64,000 bases of DNA. It comes from Prevotella sp. HUN102 (GTDB taxonomy: Bacteria; Bacteroidota; Bacteroidia; Bacteroidales; Bacteroidaceae). How positions within the stretch are numbered: position 1 is the stretch's first letter; every line of letters begins with the position of its first letter. The DNA is taken from NCBI RefSeq assembly GCF_000688375.1, contig NZ_JIAF01000004.1, positions 682,001 to 746,000 on the forward strand, written 5' to 3'. Of the stretch, positions 26,412 to 35,000 are shown piece after piece. Made by a program: the position numbers and the translations under genes. The notes under the pieces were generated by a model. It searched no databases. It saw only the letters and a list, made by a program, of their open reading frames with translations, and was not told where the DNA came from.

Positions 26412-26468
26412 TGGTTTGTTTTTATCAGGCACACCGTCCCAGAAAGACGGGCAGCCCAGTATTTATTT

Positions 26469-27224
26469 TCAGAACTTAAAAAGGTCGCTTGTGGTCAGCA
26501 GTCCGCTGTGTTCCTTGGTGTATTCGGCGGCAAGCACTGCTCCGAGCGCAAAACCCTTGCGGCTGTGCGCATCGTGGGTGATGGTGATGCTGTCGGCTTC
26601 GGAATCGTATCTGATGCTGTGTATTCCGGGCACTTCGCCGCGACGGATGGAGGCTATCGGCACTTCGTTTTCGGCTGCGTCGTTGCTGCCCTCTTCGCTT
26701 CCGTCGGCATTTGTCTGATGTCCTTTTACCCAATTCTCCTTTCGGTCAAGGTTAGAAATCAGCTCTTCGGCCAGCGTAATCGCAGTACCCGACGGCGCAT
26801 CGAGCTTATGTACGTGGTGTGTTTCCTCCATTTCCACATCGTACTGTGGGAAACCGTTCATAATCTTTGCCAGATAACGGTTCACGGCAGAGAAAATTGC
26901 TACGCCGATAGAGAAATTGCTCGCCCAGAACAAGGTTTTCCCTCCCTCCGTGCAGAGCCTTTCTATCTCCTTTCCGTGCGTCTGCATCCATCCCGTAGAG
27001 CCGCTTACCACCTTCACATTGTGCTCGAAGGCTTTCAGATAGTTACCATACGCAGCAGTAGGATTGGTAAACTCAATCGCCACATCTGCCGAGGCGAACT
27101 CGGGAGAATCGAAATCCTGAGGATTATCTACATCTATCTTGCAAACTATTTCGTGTCCGCGATCGAGCGCAATCTGTTCAATCATCCGCCCCATCTTGCC
27201 ATAGCCTATCAATGCTATCTTCAT
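26469..27224 (-). CDS. dapB: 4-hydroxy-tetrahydrodipicolinate reductase
   Basis: Second step of the diaminopimelate/lysine branch, reducing HTPA with NAD(P)H. The 251-residue protein starts MKIALIGYGKMGRMIEQ with the dinucleotide-binding loop at 7-12. SGSTGWMQ lies near 70 and the active-site motif ETHHVHKLDAPSGTA near 135-149 supplies the catalytic His pair and Lys. The length is typical for Bacteroidota. The frame from 27278 adds 18 residues that cross the promoter and was rejected. It is the first gene of the dapB-lepB transcript. Confidence 0.95.
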   Translation of the reverse strand: MKIALIGYGKMGRMIEQIALDRGHEIVCKIDVDNPQDFDSPEFASADVAIEFTNPTAAYGNYLKAFEHNVKVVSGSTGWMQTHGKEIERLCTEGGKTLFWASNFSIGVAIFSAVNRYLAKIMNGFPQYDVEMEETHHVHKLDAPSGTAITLAEELISNLDRKENWVKGHQTNADGSEEGSNDAAENEVPIASIRRGEVPGIHSIRYDSEADSITITHDAHSRKGFALGAVLAAEYTKEHSGLLTTSDLFKF

Positions 27225-27248
27225 AATCAGATTTGTTTTAAAACATTG

Positions 27249-27256
27249 CAAAGTTA
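27249..27256 (-). promoter_or_regulatory. -7 box of dapB-lepB
   Basis: TAACTTTG on the minus strand, 24 bp before the dapB ATG, matching the Bacteroidota consensus. Confidence 0.65.
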
Positions 27257-27394
27257 GCAGAATCCATAGATAACACAAAATATATTCATTATTTTTAATG
27301 CTTTATCACGCTAATTGTTAGGCTCGTAACGCCTATTTCCATTATCCTCTTCCAAATAATGAAAGAACGGCATTTGTAAATTAATTTTCATTCC

Positions 27395-27500
27395 CGTTTC
27401 GTCTGAAAAGCAATCGTCGCACGTTTGCACGCCATTCTTCGCAAGATTGTGCTGCATTCTTCGCACAAATGCAGCGCAATCTTCGTAAAAATGGAACACG
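27395..27500. repeat. Dispersed palindromic repeat, copy D (shorter)
   Basis: The palindromic core without clear flanks. Three TTCGCA-type half sites can be read (CATTCTTCGCAAGATTG, CATTCTTCGCACAAATG, CAATCTTCGTAAAAATG). It lies between the divergent dapB and ruvB genes. Confidence 0.7.
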
Positions 27501-27784
27501 AAACAACGACGCTCATAAATCACTCAATATCAATCTGTTACAAAATAAATGAAAAGATACGGCATAAAACAATAGTGTAAATATTTTTCATATATGGTTC
27601 TGTGCAGAGCGACGGCGTTTTAGAGCATCAAGAAAAGAGCAAACAGCTTGCTCTCTCATCTTGAATGCGATTGCAGTTTGTGAAAGCAATAAAGAAACGT
27701 ATGGAAAAAGGAATACCCTAAAAGCAAATTTGGCAAAGTCTTCTCCGAAAACACGGTGCTTCGGCAGCGAATCTTTATTCCTTG
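27501..27784. other. Intergenic region between copy D and the ruvB promoter
   Basis: About 280 bp with no supported gene. A minus-strand frame at 27588-27791 (67 codons) has a hydrophobic middle but no convincing start site or family. A hairpin GAGCAAAC/GTTTGCTC (27636-27655) followed on the minus strand by TTTTC could be a weak terminator. Confidence 0.4.
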
Positions 27785-27816
27785 TTGTCAATTCTCGATT
27801 TTATTGGTTATCTTTG
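27785..27816 (+). promoter_or_regulatory. Promoter of ruvB
   Basis: TTG at 27785-27787, a 21-bp spacer and TATCTTTG at 27809-27816. The predicted leader is about 55 nt. Confidence 0.7.
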
Positions 27817-27878
27817 CAGAGAATATAGTGTTCACTCGTTACTTTGAATTTTACTGCAAAACGATACGGAAATACGAT

Positions 27879-28916
27879 ATGGATGAAGATTTCGACATAA
27901 GAGAAGAAAGGCTGACTTCGACCGAAAAGGACTTTGAGAATGCGCTACGGCCTCCCTCGTTCGATGATTTCAGCGGACAGGGAAAGGTGGTGGAGAATCT
28001 GAGAGTCTTTGTTGAGGCTGCCAAATACCGTGGCGAACCACTCGACCACACGCTCCTTCACGGTCCACCGGGCCTGGGAAAGACCACGCTGAGCAACATC
28101 ATTGCCAACGAACTGGGCGTGGGCTTCAAGATAACCTCGGGACCGGTGCTCGACAAGCCGGGCGATCTGGCAGGCATTCTCACTTCGCTCGAGCCGAACG
28201 ATGTGCTCTTTATCGACGAAATCCATCGGCTTTCGCCCGTGGTTGAGGAATATCTGTACTCGGCAATGGAGGATTATCGCATCGATATTATGATAGACAA
28301 AGGGCCTTCGGCACGTTCCATACAGATAGACCTGAATCCGTTTACGCTCGTCGGCGCAACAACGCGCAGCGGACTGCTCACGGCTCCGCTCCGTGCCCGC
28401 TTCGGTATCAATCTTCACTTGGAGTATTACGACCCCGAGACGCTCAAACGGATTATCAAACGTTCGGCAAGACTGCTGAAAGTGCCCATTGAAGACGATG
28501 CAGCCATAGAGATAGCACGCCGTTCACGTGGCACGCCCCGTATCTGCAACTCGCTGCTTCGCCGTGTGCGCGACTTTGCACAGGTAAAGGGCAACGGAAC
28601 GATTGACCCTCAGATAGCACAGTCGTCTCTCCAGTCGCTGAACATCGACCAGTACGGACTGGACGAAATAGACAACAAGATACTATTGACGATTATCGAT
28701 AAGTTCCGTGGCGGACCTGTCGGCGTGTCTACTATCGCCACGGCTATCGGCGAAGATTCGGGAACGGTGGAGGAAGTCTATGAGCCTTATCTTATAATGG
28801 AGGGCTTCATCAAGCGAACGCCGCGCGGACGTATGGCAACTCCGCTCGCATACGAGCATCTGGGACGGAACATCTTAGGGTCATCGGCAGCCGAACCCGA
28901 TTTGTTCAGTCTGTAA
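27879..28916 (+). CDS. ruvB: Holliday junction branch migration helicase RuvB
   Basis: Hexameric AAA+ motor that drives branch migration with RuvA. The 345-residue protein starts [13 protein letters not shown] at 27879; the longer frame from 27756 includes the promoter. Walker A is GPPGLGKTT (about 64-72), Walker B is LFIDEIHRL (about 114-122), sensor 1 is GATTRSG (about 165-171) and the arginine-finger and winged-helix domains follow. All motifs are intact. The gene is monocistronic, and its stop is followed after 13 bp by a tandem-repeat array. Confidence 0.97.
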   Translation: MDEDFDIREERLTSTEKDFENALRPPSFDDFSGQGKVVENLRVFVEAAKYRGEPLDHTLLHGPPGLGKTTLSNIIANELGVGFKITSGPVLDKPGDLAGILTSLEPNDVLFIDEIHRLSPVVEEYLYSAMEDYRIDIMIDKGPSARSIQIDLNPFTLVGATTRSGLLTAPLRARFGINLHLEYYDPETLKRIIKRSARLLKVPIEDDAAIEIARRSRGTPRICNSLLRRVRDFAQVKGNGTIDPQIAQSSLQSLNIDQYGLDEIDNKILLTIIDKFRGGPVGVSTIATAIGEDSGTVEEVYEPYLIMEGFIKRTPRGRMATPLAYEHLGRNILGSSAAEPDLFSL

Positions 28917-28929
28917 GAGGGCGAGCGAA

Positions 28930-28991
28930 GCGAGTTTACAAGTGGACAAGGGACAAGTGAACAAGGAGACAAGTTTACGAGTGAACAAGTA
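28930..28991 (+). repeat. 8-bp tandem repeat (NNNACRAG), copy R4
   Basis: Seven units on the plus strand (TTTACAAG, TGGACAAG, a 7-base unit GGACAAG, TGAACAAG, GAGACAAG, TTTACGAG, TGAACAAG), starting just after the ruvB stop and in the same orientation as the gene. Confidence 0.85.
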
Positions 28992-29053
28992 TATTACCAT
29001 ATCAAGAAAACAACGAGAAAAGTAAGGCTGCAATGACACGACGCTGAACAAAT

Positions 29054-29100
29054 TTACTTGTCCACTCGTCCACTCGTAAACTTGTCTCCTTATCCATTTA
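29054..29100 (-). repeat. 8-bp tandem repeat (NNNACRAG), copy R5, inverted to R4
   Basis: Five to six units on the minus strand (GAGACAAG, TTTACGAG, TGGACGAG, TGGACAAG), 62 bp from R4 and in the opposite orientation, so R4 and R5 could form a large imperfect hairpin. No minus-strand gene precedes it. Confidence 0.8.
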
Positions 29101-29204
29101 CTCCCCTCTAAAACTTCTCTTTTTTCATTTTCTTTGCCACAAAAATATAGCAGTTTCCGTCTCTATAATTGTAAACGGAATATAAACCTTTAAAAATAAA
29201 GAAG

Positions 29205-29675
29205 ATGAAAACATTATTTCTTACATTGGTTCTTTGTGCGGCAAGTCTCAGCAGTTGGGCACAGAATATTGACGACGTATTCAATCAGTTCAAGAACAGA
29301 GAGAACGCAACCTTGGTAAACCTTCCCAAAAGTCTTATCAGTATGGGACTGAAATCTTCCAATGACGAGGATGCCAAAAAGTGGGCAGACAAGATAGAAT
29401 CAATGCAGATTCTTGCATTGGAGGATGCAAGCGACGCGCTGAAGAAGGAACTCAACGCTGCCGTAAAGAAAGCCAATCTGGGCGATTATGAGGATATGAT
29501 AAGAGCAAATTCCGACGGGGAGAAAGTGCGCATAATGACGAAATCGGATGGAAAGGAAATAACGAGCCTCATCATCTTTGCCATCGACGAGGAAGACTGC
29601 GCTATTGTGAAGATAGACGGACACATTAATCCGAAAGATGTGGATGCTATTGTAGACAGTCAGACCGGTAAATAA
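29205..29675 (+). CDS. DUF4252 domain exported protein (1 of 3)
   Basis: A 156-residue exported protein with signal peptide MKTLFLTLVLCAASLSSWA. The mature part has the DUF4252 pattern: an N-terminal amphipathic helix (DDVFNQFKNRENATLVNLP), then KIESMQILALEDAS (about 64-77), a helical stretch and a final beta region (SLIIFAIDEEDCAIVKIDGHI). The function of DUF4252 is not known. It begins a compact cluster of three such proteins with an ECF sigma factor and a membrane anti-sigma-like protein, so it is probably part of, or controlled by, that signalling unit. No canonical TAnnTTTG box was found directly upstream. TATAATTG at 29163-29170 is a near match. Confidence 0.8.
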   Translation: MKTLFLTLVLCAASLSSWAQNIDDVFNQFKNRENATLVNLPKSLISMGLKSSNDEDAKKWADKIESMQILALEDASDALKKELNAAVKKANLGDYEDMIRANSDGEKVRIMTKSDGKEITSLIIFAIDEEDCAIVKIDGHINPKDVDAIVDSQTGK

Positions 29676-29684
29676 ACTGCGACT

Positions 29685-30197
29685 ATGAAACGGATACTAT
29701 TGATTGCAGCCGTCCTGTTGAGCACGCTCACAGGTTTTGCAAGCCGGCAAAGTGGCTCTGACGGCGTTTCCAACCTTTTCTGGGACTTTATGTACTGCAA
29801 GAATGCGGAATATGTTCACGTACCGAAGTTGCTTTTGAAGCTCGCTGCCGTCGCTATGGACGATGAGGACAAAGAAGATATGAAGTTCCTGAAACGCATT
29901 TCATCGGTGCGTGTGCTCGATCTGGAGGAGTGCAGCGAGAAAATCAAGCGCGATTTCACGGAAAGAACAAAGAATTTCAAGGCCAAAGGCTACGAAGAAC
30001 TGGTGCGGCAGAAGTCGAAAGACGAGAATACGCTCGTATTGATAAAGATGAAAAAGGAGTATATCCGTGAGCTTGTAGTCATTACCTGCGACGGAGAAGA
30101 CTGTACATTGGTTCAGATAAAGGGAAAAATACATCTCGACGAAGTGGAAGACGTCATCGAACATCAGGGCAGAAACGCCAAGAACAAGCATACATAA
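29685..30197 (+). CDS. DUF4252 domain exported protein (2 of 3)
   Basis: A 170-residue exported protein with signal peptide MKRILLIAAVLLSTLTGFA. The same arrangement as its neighbour: AEYVHVPKLLLKLAA, then LKRISSVRVLDLEECS (about 66-81), helices, and RELVVITCDGEDCTLVQIKG (about 126-145). It starts 9 bp after the first DUF4252 gene and precedes the sigma gene by 23 bp, so all are in one transcript. Divergence between the three copies is high. Confidence 0.8.
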   Translation: MKRILLIAAVLLSTLTGFASRQSGSDGVSNLFWDFMYCKNAEYVHVPKLLLKLAAVAMDDEDKEDMKFLKRISSVRVLDLEECSEKIKRDFTERTKNFKAKGYEELVRQKSKDENTLVLIKMKKEYIRELVVITCDGEDCTLVQIKGKIHLDEVEDVIEHQGRNAKNKHT

Positions 30198-30220
30198 TCT
30201 ATCTATAATAGTACAGACAG

Positions 30221-30721
30221 ATGGAAGCCTCGCAATTTAAATCTCTCTTTTTGCCGTGCCACAGTAAACTTTATGCTGTGGCGTGGCGACTGACGGGCAA
30301 TAGTCAGTCGGCAGAAGATTTGGTACAGGAGACTTTCCTTCGCTTATGGACAAAGCGCGATCAGCTCGATGGCGTGGAGAATGCCGAAGCATACAGCATA
30401 ACGATACTCCGACGGCTCTTCTACGACGTACAGCGCAGCGGGCACATCGTGGAATCAGATGCTGAAATCGGCAAGATGACGCTGAAGTCTTCGCAAGACC
30501 TGAACCGGGAAATCGAATCTGCCGACGAAATGGAACGGATACGGAAACTGATTCTTCAGCTTCCCGACCCACAAGGAAAGGTTATGCTGATGCGGGATAT
30601 AGAAGACAGACCCTACGAAGAAATCAGCAAGGCAACGGGACTGACCGAAGTAAACGTGCGCTCGGTGCTGAGCAGGGCGCGAAAACGAATACGAGAACAG
30701 ATAAAGGAGATGAAACGATGA
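30221..30721 (+). CDS. ECF-type RNA polymerase sigma factor
   Basis: A 166-residue group 4 sigma factor with only regions 2 and 4. Region 2 is visible as QSAEDLVQETFLRLWTKR (about 29-46). Region 4 is EISKATGLTEVNVRSVLSRA (about 133-152) with the helix-turn-helix. Its last four bases overlap the start of the anti-sigma-like gene, which is typical of sigma/anti-sigma pairs. The flanking DUF4252 genes are the likeliest targets. The recognised promoter cannot be stated. Confidence 0.92.
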   Translation: MEASQFKSLFLPCHSKLYAVAWRLTGNSQSAEDLVQETFLRLWTKRDQLDGVENAEAYSITILRRLFYDVQRSGHIVESDAEIGKMTLKSSQDLNREIESADEMERIRKLILQLPDPQGKVMLMRDIEDRPYEEISKATGLTEVNVRSVLSRARKRIREQIKEMKR

Positions 30722-31197
30722 TGAAGACAGAGGATATAAAGGATTTGCTCGAACGCTTTTACGAGGGTAATACCACCGAGGAGGAAGAGCGGGCGTTGAA
30801 GGAATATTTCTCTGCAAACGACATTGCAGAGGAATTGAAGCCCGAACAGGTATTCTTCCGGGCATTGAATACGGATGACGCAACCGTTCCCGACCGGTTG
30901 GAAGAGCGTCTGGAAAGACAAATCAACCAGTGGAACAGGGTTGAAAAGACTGTCCGAAGAAGTGCCACACGCATAAGTCTGCGCTGGATTGTCGGCGTGG
31001 CTGCCAGTCTGCTGATACTCTTCAGCATAGGCATCTTCGTGAGCAGGCAGGGCAAGGAGGATAATCTCAGCAGCATCGAACAGGCCGATACATACGACAA
31101 TCCCGAAGATGCGTCGGCAGAAGCAGCCCGTGCGCTGACCAAATTCTCGAAGAGTCTGAACAAGGGACTCGGTACATTGGAAAAAATAACGAATTAA
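30718..31197 (+). CDS. Single-pass membrane anti-sigma-like protein
   Basis: A 159-residue protein with a cytoplasmic N-terminal domain (MMKTEDIKDLLERFYEGNTT, then EEEERALKEYF), one transmembrane segment (about 89-108, LRWIVGVAASLLILFSIGIF) and a short periplasmic tail. The N-terminal pattern, a helix with E-x-x-L-x-x-F then an acidic stretch, is like those of Bacteroidota anti-sigma or hypothetical partners of ECF sigma factors. No zinc-binding HxxxCxxC motif is present. The four-base ATGA overlap with the sigma gene strongly suggests that the proteins are made together and interact. Confidence 0.75.
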   Translation: MMKTEDIKDLLERFYEGNTTEEEERALKEYFSANDIAEELKPEQVFFRALNTDDATVPDRLEERLERQINQWNRVEKTVRRSATRISLRWIVGVAASLLILFSIGIFVSRQGKEDNLSSIEQADTYDNPEDASAEAARALTKFSKSLNKGLGTLEKITN

Positions 31198-31214
31198 TAA
31201 AACTGTTTGTTGAA

Positions 31215-31664
31215 ATGAAAAAGATACTTTTTATATTTCTGCTGTCGCTGATTTGCGGTCAGACATTTGCCCAAAAGGCAATTTTCGATAAATACGAGGA
31301 TGTGAAAGGAGTGAGCACCGTCTACATATCGAAGAATATGTTTCAGATGATGGGAGGCAAGGTAGGCGACAAGGATTTATCAAAGATAGCCAAGAAACTG
31401 GAGCATATGCAGATACTGGAGTGCGAGCGTCCGTCGATGATTCAGGGAATCAAGAACTTTGCCACCACCGTTCTCAACCAGCAGCGGTATGAAGTGGCAA
31501 TGAAGGTAAACGACGGCGACGAGCGCGTAACCATTTATCAGAAGAACCGCGGCAACGGAAAGAACGAATTTGTGCTGTTGGCGGTGGAAAAGGATGAAAT
31601 CAGCATTATCAATATTCTCGGAAACGTTTCCTTACAGGATATCAAGGGCTTTGCCGGAGATTGA
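31215..31664 (+). CDS. DUF4252 domain exported protein (3 of 3)
   Basis: A 149-residue exported protein with signal peptide MKKILFIFLLSLICGQTFA. It carries the family elements VSTVYISKNMFQMM (about 33-46), KKLEHMQILECERPS (about 63-77) and EFVLLAVEKDEISIINILGN (about 118-137). It starts 17 bp after the anti-sigma-like gene and closes the cassette. A canonical promoter directly downstream starts a new unit with coaD. Confidence 0.8.
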   Translation: MKKILFIFLLSLICGQTFAQKAIFDKYEDVKGVSTVYISKNMFQMMGGKVGDKDLSKIAKKLEHMQILECERPSMIQGIKNFATTVLNQQRYEVAMKVNDGDERVTIYQKNRGNGKNEFVLLAVEKDEISIINILGNVSLQDIKGFAGD

Positions 31665-31691
31665 AAAGTGGCAGTTTTAATGAAGAGAATA

Positions 31692-31723
31692 TTTGGAAAT
31701 ATTGTGGAAATAGCGTACTTTTG
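31692..31723 (+). promoter_or_regulatory. Promoter of coaD
   Basis: TTTG at 31692-31695, a 20-bp spacer and TACTTTTG at 31716-31723, an almost ideal Bacteroidota promoter. Predicted leader about 40 nt. Confidence 0.8.
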
Positions 31724-31769
31724 CAACGTATTCACGCAGTTGAAAGAACGCTCAATATAAGAAAAAGCA

Positions 31770-32216
31770 ATGAAGACAGGTTTGTTTGTTGGCAGTTTCG
31801 ACCCATTTACTATCGGACACGACTCCATCGTGCGCCGTGCTTTGCCGTTGTTCGACAGAATAGTCATAGGTGTAGGCATAAACGAACGCAAGCAGTATAT
31901 GGAACCGACCGAAGTGCGCACAGAGCGTATTCGGGCAGTATATGCCGGCGAACCGAAAATAGAAGTGAAGGCATACGACGACCTTACGGTTGATTTCGCC
32001 AAACGCGAAGGCACAACATTCTTCATAAAGGGCGTGCGCAGCGTGAAAGACTTTGAATACGAGCGCGAACAGGCCGACATCAACCGTCAGTTGGGAGGAA
32101 TGGAAACACTACTGCTCTATGCAGAACCACAATACGAGAGCATAAGTTCCACCCTCGTGCGCGAACTCACCCACTTCGGGAGAGACGTGAGCGCATTTCT
32201 TCCGAAAGGCTACTGA
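31770..32216 (+). CDS. coaD: Phosphopantetheine adenylyltransferase
   Basis: Penultimate step of coenzyme A synthesis, transferring AMP from ATP to 4-phosphopantetheine. The 148-residue protein has the nucleotidyltransferase signature GSFDPFTIGH (about 8-17, with the TxGH motif), the substrate-binding RTERIRA and FIKGVRSVKDFEYE (about 85-98), and the C-terminal ISSTLVRE (ISSTxVR motif). The length is slightly shorter than E. coli CoaD but usual for the phylum. It has its own promoter, and ybeY follows 52 bp later. Confidence 0.95.
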   Translation: MKTGLFVGSFDPFTIGHDSIVRRALPLFDRIVIGVGINERKQYMEPTEVRTERIRAVYAGEPKIEVKAYDDLTVDFAKREGTTFFIKGVRSVKDFEYEREQADINRQLGGMETLLLYAEPQYESISSTLVRELTHFGRDVSAFLPKGY

Positions 32217-32268
32217 AAGGAACGAATGCCCAAGCAGCTCTATTAAAAGCCGATAAAAAGAAAAGAAT

Positions 32269-32685
32269 ATGATAACATACAACGCAGAGGACGTAAAACT
32301 TCCAAAAATAAAGAAGCGCGATACCACGAATTGGATCAAGGCCGTAGCTGCAACGCACGACAGAAAGGTGGGCGAAATCGGCTATATGTTCGTCAGCGAC
32401 GAGAGGATTCTCGAAGTAAACAATGAATATCTTGGGCACGACTACTACACGGATGTCATCACTTTCGACTATTGCGAGGGCGACGTGCTCAATGGCGACA
32501 TCGTGATTTCGCTGGATACGGTGCGCACCAATGCCGAGAAGTTCGGAAAAGCCTACGAGGATGAGCTTCACCGCGTGATTATCCACGGCATACTCCACCT
32601 TTGCGGAATCAACGACAAGGGTCCGGGCGAGCGTGAGATAATGGAAGATAACGAGAACAAGGCACTTGCCTTGCTGAAGAAATAA
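32269..32685 (+). CDS. ybeY: Endoribonuclease YbeY (rRNA maturation)
   Basis: A metal-dependent RNase involved in 16S rRNA 3' end maturation and ribosome quality control. The 138-residue protein has the family core VNNEYLGHDYYTDVITFDY (about 44-62) and the metal site HGILHLCGIND (about 105-115). The first two zinc ligands H105 and H109 are present. The third His of the E. coli motif HGxLHLxGxDH appears replaced in the sequence INDKGPGE, a difference also recalled for other Bacteroidota. It is co-oriented with coaD and probably cotranscribed. Confidence 0.92.
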   Translation: MITYNAEDVKLPKIKKRDTTNWIKAVAATHDRKVGEIGYMFVSDERILEVNNEYLGHDYYTDVITFDYCEGDVLNGDIVISLDTVRTNAEKFGKAYEDELHRVIIHGILHLCGINDKGPGEREIMEDNENKALALLKK

Positions 32686-32980
32686 TCATCCCCTTCCTCC
32701 AAACTCGGGATAATCAAACGAACATAAGGAAACAGATTGACAAGTAGAACTCTCCATCCCCATCGTTTCGGCTCTGCTTGTCCCTTGTTTTTCCGTGCAT
32801 AATTAATAGAATATGCTTGTAAACAGATTTACTTATTAGAAAAATCTATTGTTTACATTTATCATCTATACTTTTTCCGTAGCCGTTGTTTCTCAAAAGG
32901 AAATTGCATTTTAGCACAGTAAAAGCAGAGACAACGGATAAACTGGTCAGTAAATATCCAATCAATTCCTCCTGATTATC
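32686..32980. other. Intergenic region between ybeY and the helicase terminator
   Basis: About 295 bp between convergent genes. Nothing coding was supported. A short inverted pair, GTAAACAGATTTACTTATT at 32818-32836 with TTGTTTAC at 32851, is A+T-rich and may be part of a weak terminator for ybeY. Confidence 0.35.
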
Positions 32981-33023
32981 AAAAAAAGAACCTTGCAAGG
33001 GCTATTCCCAAGCAAGGTTCTTT
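32981..33023 (-). terminator. Terminator of the DEAD-box helicase gene
   Basis: On the minus strand, an 11-bp stem AAGAACCTTGC/GCAAGGTTCTT followed by a run of seven Ts. It lies 31 bp after the helicase stop. Confidence 0.9.
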
Positions 33024-33053
33024 GGTGTGTGATTTTATTTTTCGTGGATTTTA

Positions 33054-35000
33054 CTATTTCTTCTTTGGTTTACGGCGTGCCCATCCTTCTTCCGTGAAGT
33101 CAGGTTCATCGCCTTTGAACTTTACGCTGTCGTTTCCTTTCATCAGCTCTTTCCAGTCGTCTTTCCTGAATTTGCGCTGTGTGGCAAAGTCGTTGCCGTC
33201 ATTGTTGCGCTTTTTGCTGCCACGACTTTCATCGCGACGACCACGACCAGCATTGCGGCTGCTGCGTTCTCGGCGTTCGCCATAGCCTCCTCGGCTTTCG
33301 TCTCTGCGACCACGGCCTTCACCACGACCACCACGAGACCCGTGTCCACCCTCATCGGCATCGTTGCAGCGCACTTCGCGCCCCTTGTATGTAAGTCCGT
33401 TGAGAGCTGCCATCACTTTCTGTGCGTCCTGTTCGGGCACTTCTATGTAGGCCTGCTTCATCAGAAGGTCGATATGGCCCACTTCCTGACGCCCCTGCAC
33501 GTTCTTGTTAATGAACTGCATTATTTCGCCCGGATAGAAACCGTCGGTCTTTCCGAGGTTGATGAAGAGACGCTTGAAACCTGCTTCAGCCTTGCGCGGA
33601 CCACGGGAACGCTCGCGTGTGCGTCCTTCGCCACGTTCGCCGCGCCCCTTGTCGCGCCCACCGCGGCCTGCCACCGGCTTTTCTATCTCGGGTGCATTCT
33701 TGTAATAATCGAGGAAACGGCCGAAAGTGGCTGTAACAATCTTCTGAATGATGATTTCCTTGTCGATGAACTCGAACTGGCGATTGATGTCTGCAACGTA
33801 AGGAGCAATCTGTTCCTCGTCGATATCCGTCTTGAGGATGTTGTCCATCGTCTTGAAGAGCTGCTTCTTGCATATTTCTTCAGCCGAAGGGAGCGTTCCG
33901 TCCTCGAACTCCTTGCCGATGATTTTTTCTATGTTACGTACTCTGTACTTCTCCTTGATGTGGATGATGGAGATGGAAGTACCCTTCTTGCCGGCACGTC
34001 CCGTGCGTCCTGACCGGTGGGTATAGTTTTCCACGTCGTCGGGCAGGCCGTAGTTGATTACGTGTGTAAGGTCGTTCACGTCCAGACCACGTGCTGCAAC
34101 GTCGGTTGCAACGAGAATTTGCGTGAGATGCGAACGGAACTTCTGCATCGTGAGGTCGCGCTGCTGCTGCGAAAGGTCGCCGTGCAGAGCTTCGGCATTG
34201 TAGCCGTCCTTGATCAGTTTGTCGGCAATCTCCTGCGTTTCAATCTTTGTGCGGCAGAAAACGATGCCGTAAATCTTCGGATAGAAGTCTACGAGACGTT
34301 TCAGTGCAAGGTACTTGTCCTTAGCGTGAACCATATAGTAGATGTGGTTCACGTTTTCGGCACCTTCGTTTCTTGAGCCAACCACGATTTCCTTGTAGTC
34401 GTGTAGATAGCCTTTTGCCACGCGTTCCACCTCACGGTTCATTGTAGCGGAGAACAGCAGTGTGTTGCGGTCTTCGGGAACGTTGGTGAGAATCTCCGTA
34501 ATACTCTCCTGAAAGCCCATATTGAGCATTTCATCTGCCTCGTCGAACACCACGTTGTGAACGTTTTCCAGCTTTGCCTTGCCACGGTTCATCAGGTCGA
34601 TGAGACGGCCCGGTGTGGCAACGATAATCTGGACGCCGTGACGGAGCTGCTTGATCTGTGTGTCGATGGACGCACCTCCATATACGGCTGCGATGTGCAG
34701 GTGGGGAATATACTTGCCGAAATCCTTGAGGTCGTCTGCAATCTGCAGACAAAGCTCGCGCGTCGGACTGAGCACGATGGCCTGTGTGTCCTTGCTCTTG
34801 GTGTCGATGCGCTGCAAAAGGGGAATGCCGAATGCGGCAGTCTTGCCCGTACCCGTCTGTGCGAGTGCGATTACGTCGTTTCTGTTACCGAGCAAATAAG
34901 GAATTACTTCTTCCTGAACAGGCATAGGCTGTTCAAAACCTAACTCACTAATGGCCTTGCGAATCTCTTCGCTAACGCCTAATTCTTCAAATGTTTTCAA
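33054..35000 (-). CDS. DEAD-box RNA helicase with DbpA-type RNA-binding domain and RG-rich tail
   Basis: An ATP-dependent RNA helicase likely acting in ribosome assembly, RNA turnover or cold adaptation. The 648-residue protein has the Q motif (F4 to Q29), Walker A AQTGTGKT (about 47-54), PTRELC, DEAD (VVFDEADEM, about 150), SATMNREVE (about 183), and motifs V-VI ATDVAARGLDV and HRSGRTGRAG (about 326-336). A DbpA-like RNA-binding domain (about 462-545) follows. The last 100 residues hold many RGG, RGE and GRGR repeats typical of RNA-contacting tails. This matches the CsdA/DeaD-like helicases of Bacteroidota. The gene has a leader of about 130 nt. Confidence 0.93.
   Translation of the reverse strand: MKTFEELGVSEEIRKAISELGFEQPMPVQEEVIPYLLGNRNDVIALAQTGTGKTAAFGIPLLQRIDTKSKDTQAIVLSPTRELCLQIADDLKDFGKYIPHLHIAAVYGGASIDTQIKQLRHGVQIIVATPGRLIDLMNRGKAKLENVHNVVFDEADEMLNMGFQESITEILTNVPEDRNTLLFSATMNREVERVAKGYLHDYKEIVVGSRNEGAENVNHIYYMVHAKDKYLALKRLVDFYPKIYGIVFCRTKIETQEIADKLIKDGYNAEALHGDLSQQQRDLTMQKFRSHLTQILVATDVAARGLDVNDLTHVINYGLPDDVENYTHRSGRTGRAGKKGTSISIIHIKEKYRVRNIEKIIGKEFEDGTLPSAEEICKKQLFKTMDNILKTDIDEEQIAPYVADINRQFEFIDKEIIIQKIVTATFGRFLDYYKNAPEIEKPVAGRGGRDKGRGERGEGRTRERSRGPRKAEAGFKRLFINLGKTDGFYPGEIMQFINKNVQGRQEVGHIDLLMKQAYIEVPEQDAQKVMAALNGLTYKGREVRCNDADEGGHGSRGGRGEGRGRRDESRGGYGERRERSSRNAGRGRRDESRGSKKRNNDGNDFATQRKFRKDDWKELMKGNDSVKFKGDEPDFTEEGWARRKPKKK

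Noticed and set aside
27588..27791. 67-codon minus-strand frame upstream of ruvB
   Set aside because: No convincing start site, promoter or recognised family. It overlaps a weak hairpin and the ruvB promoter region.
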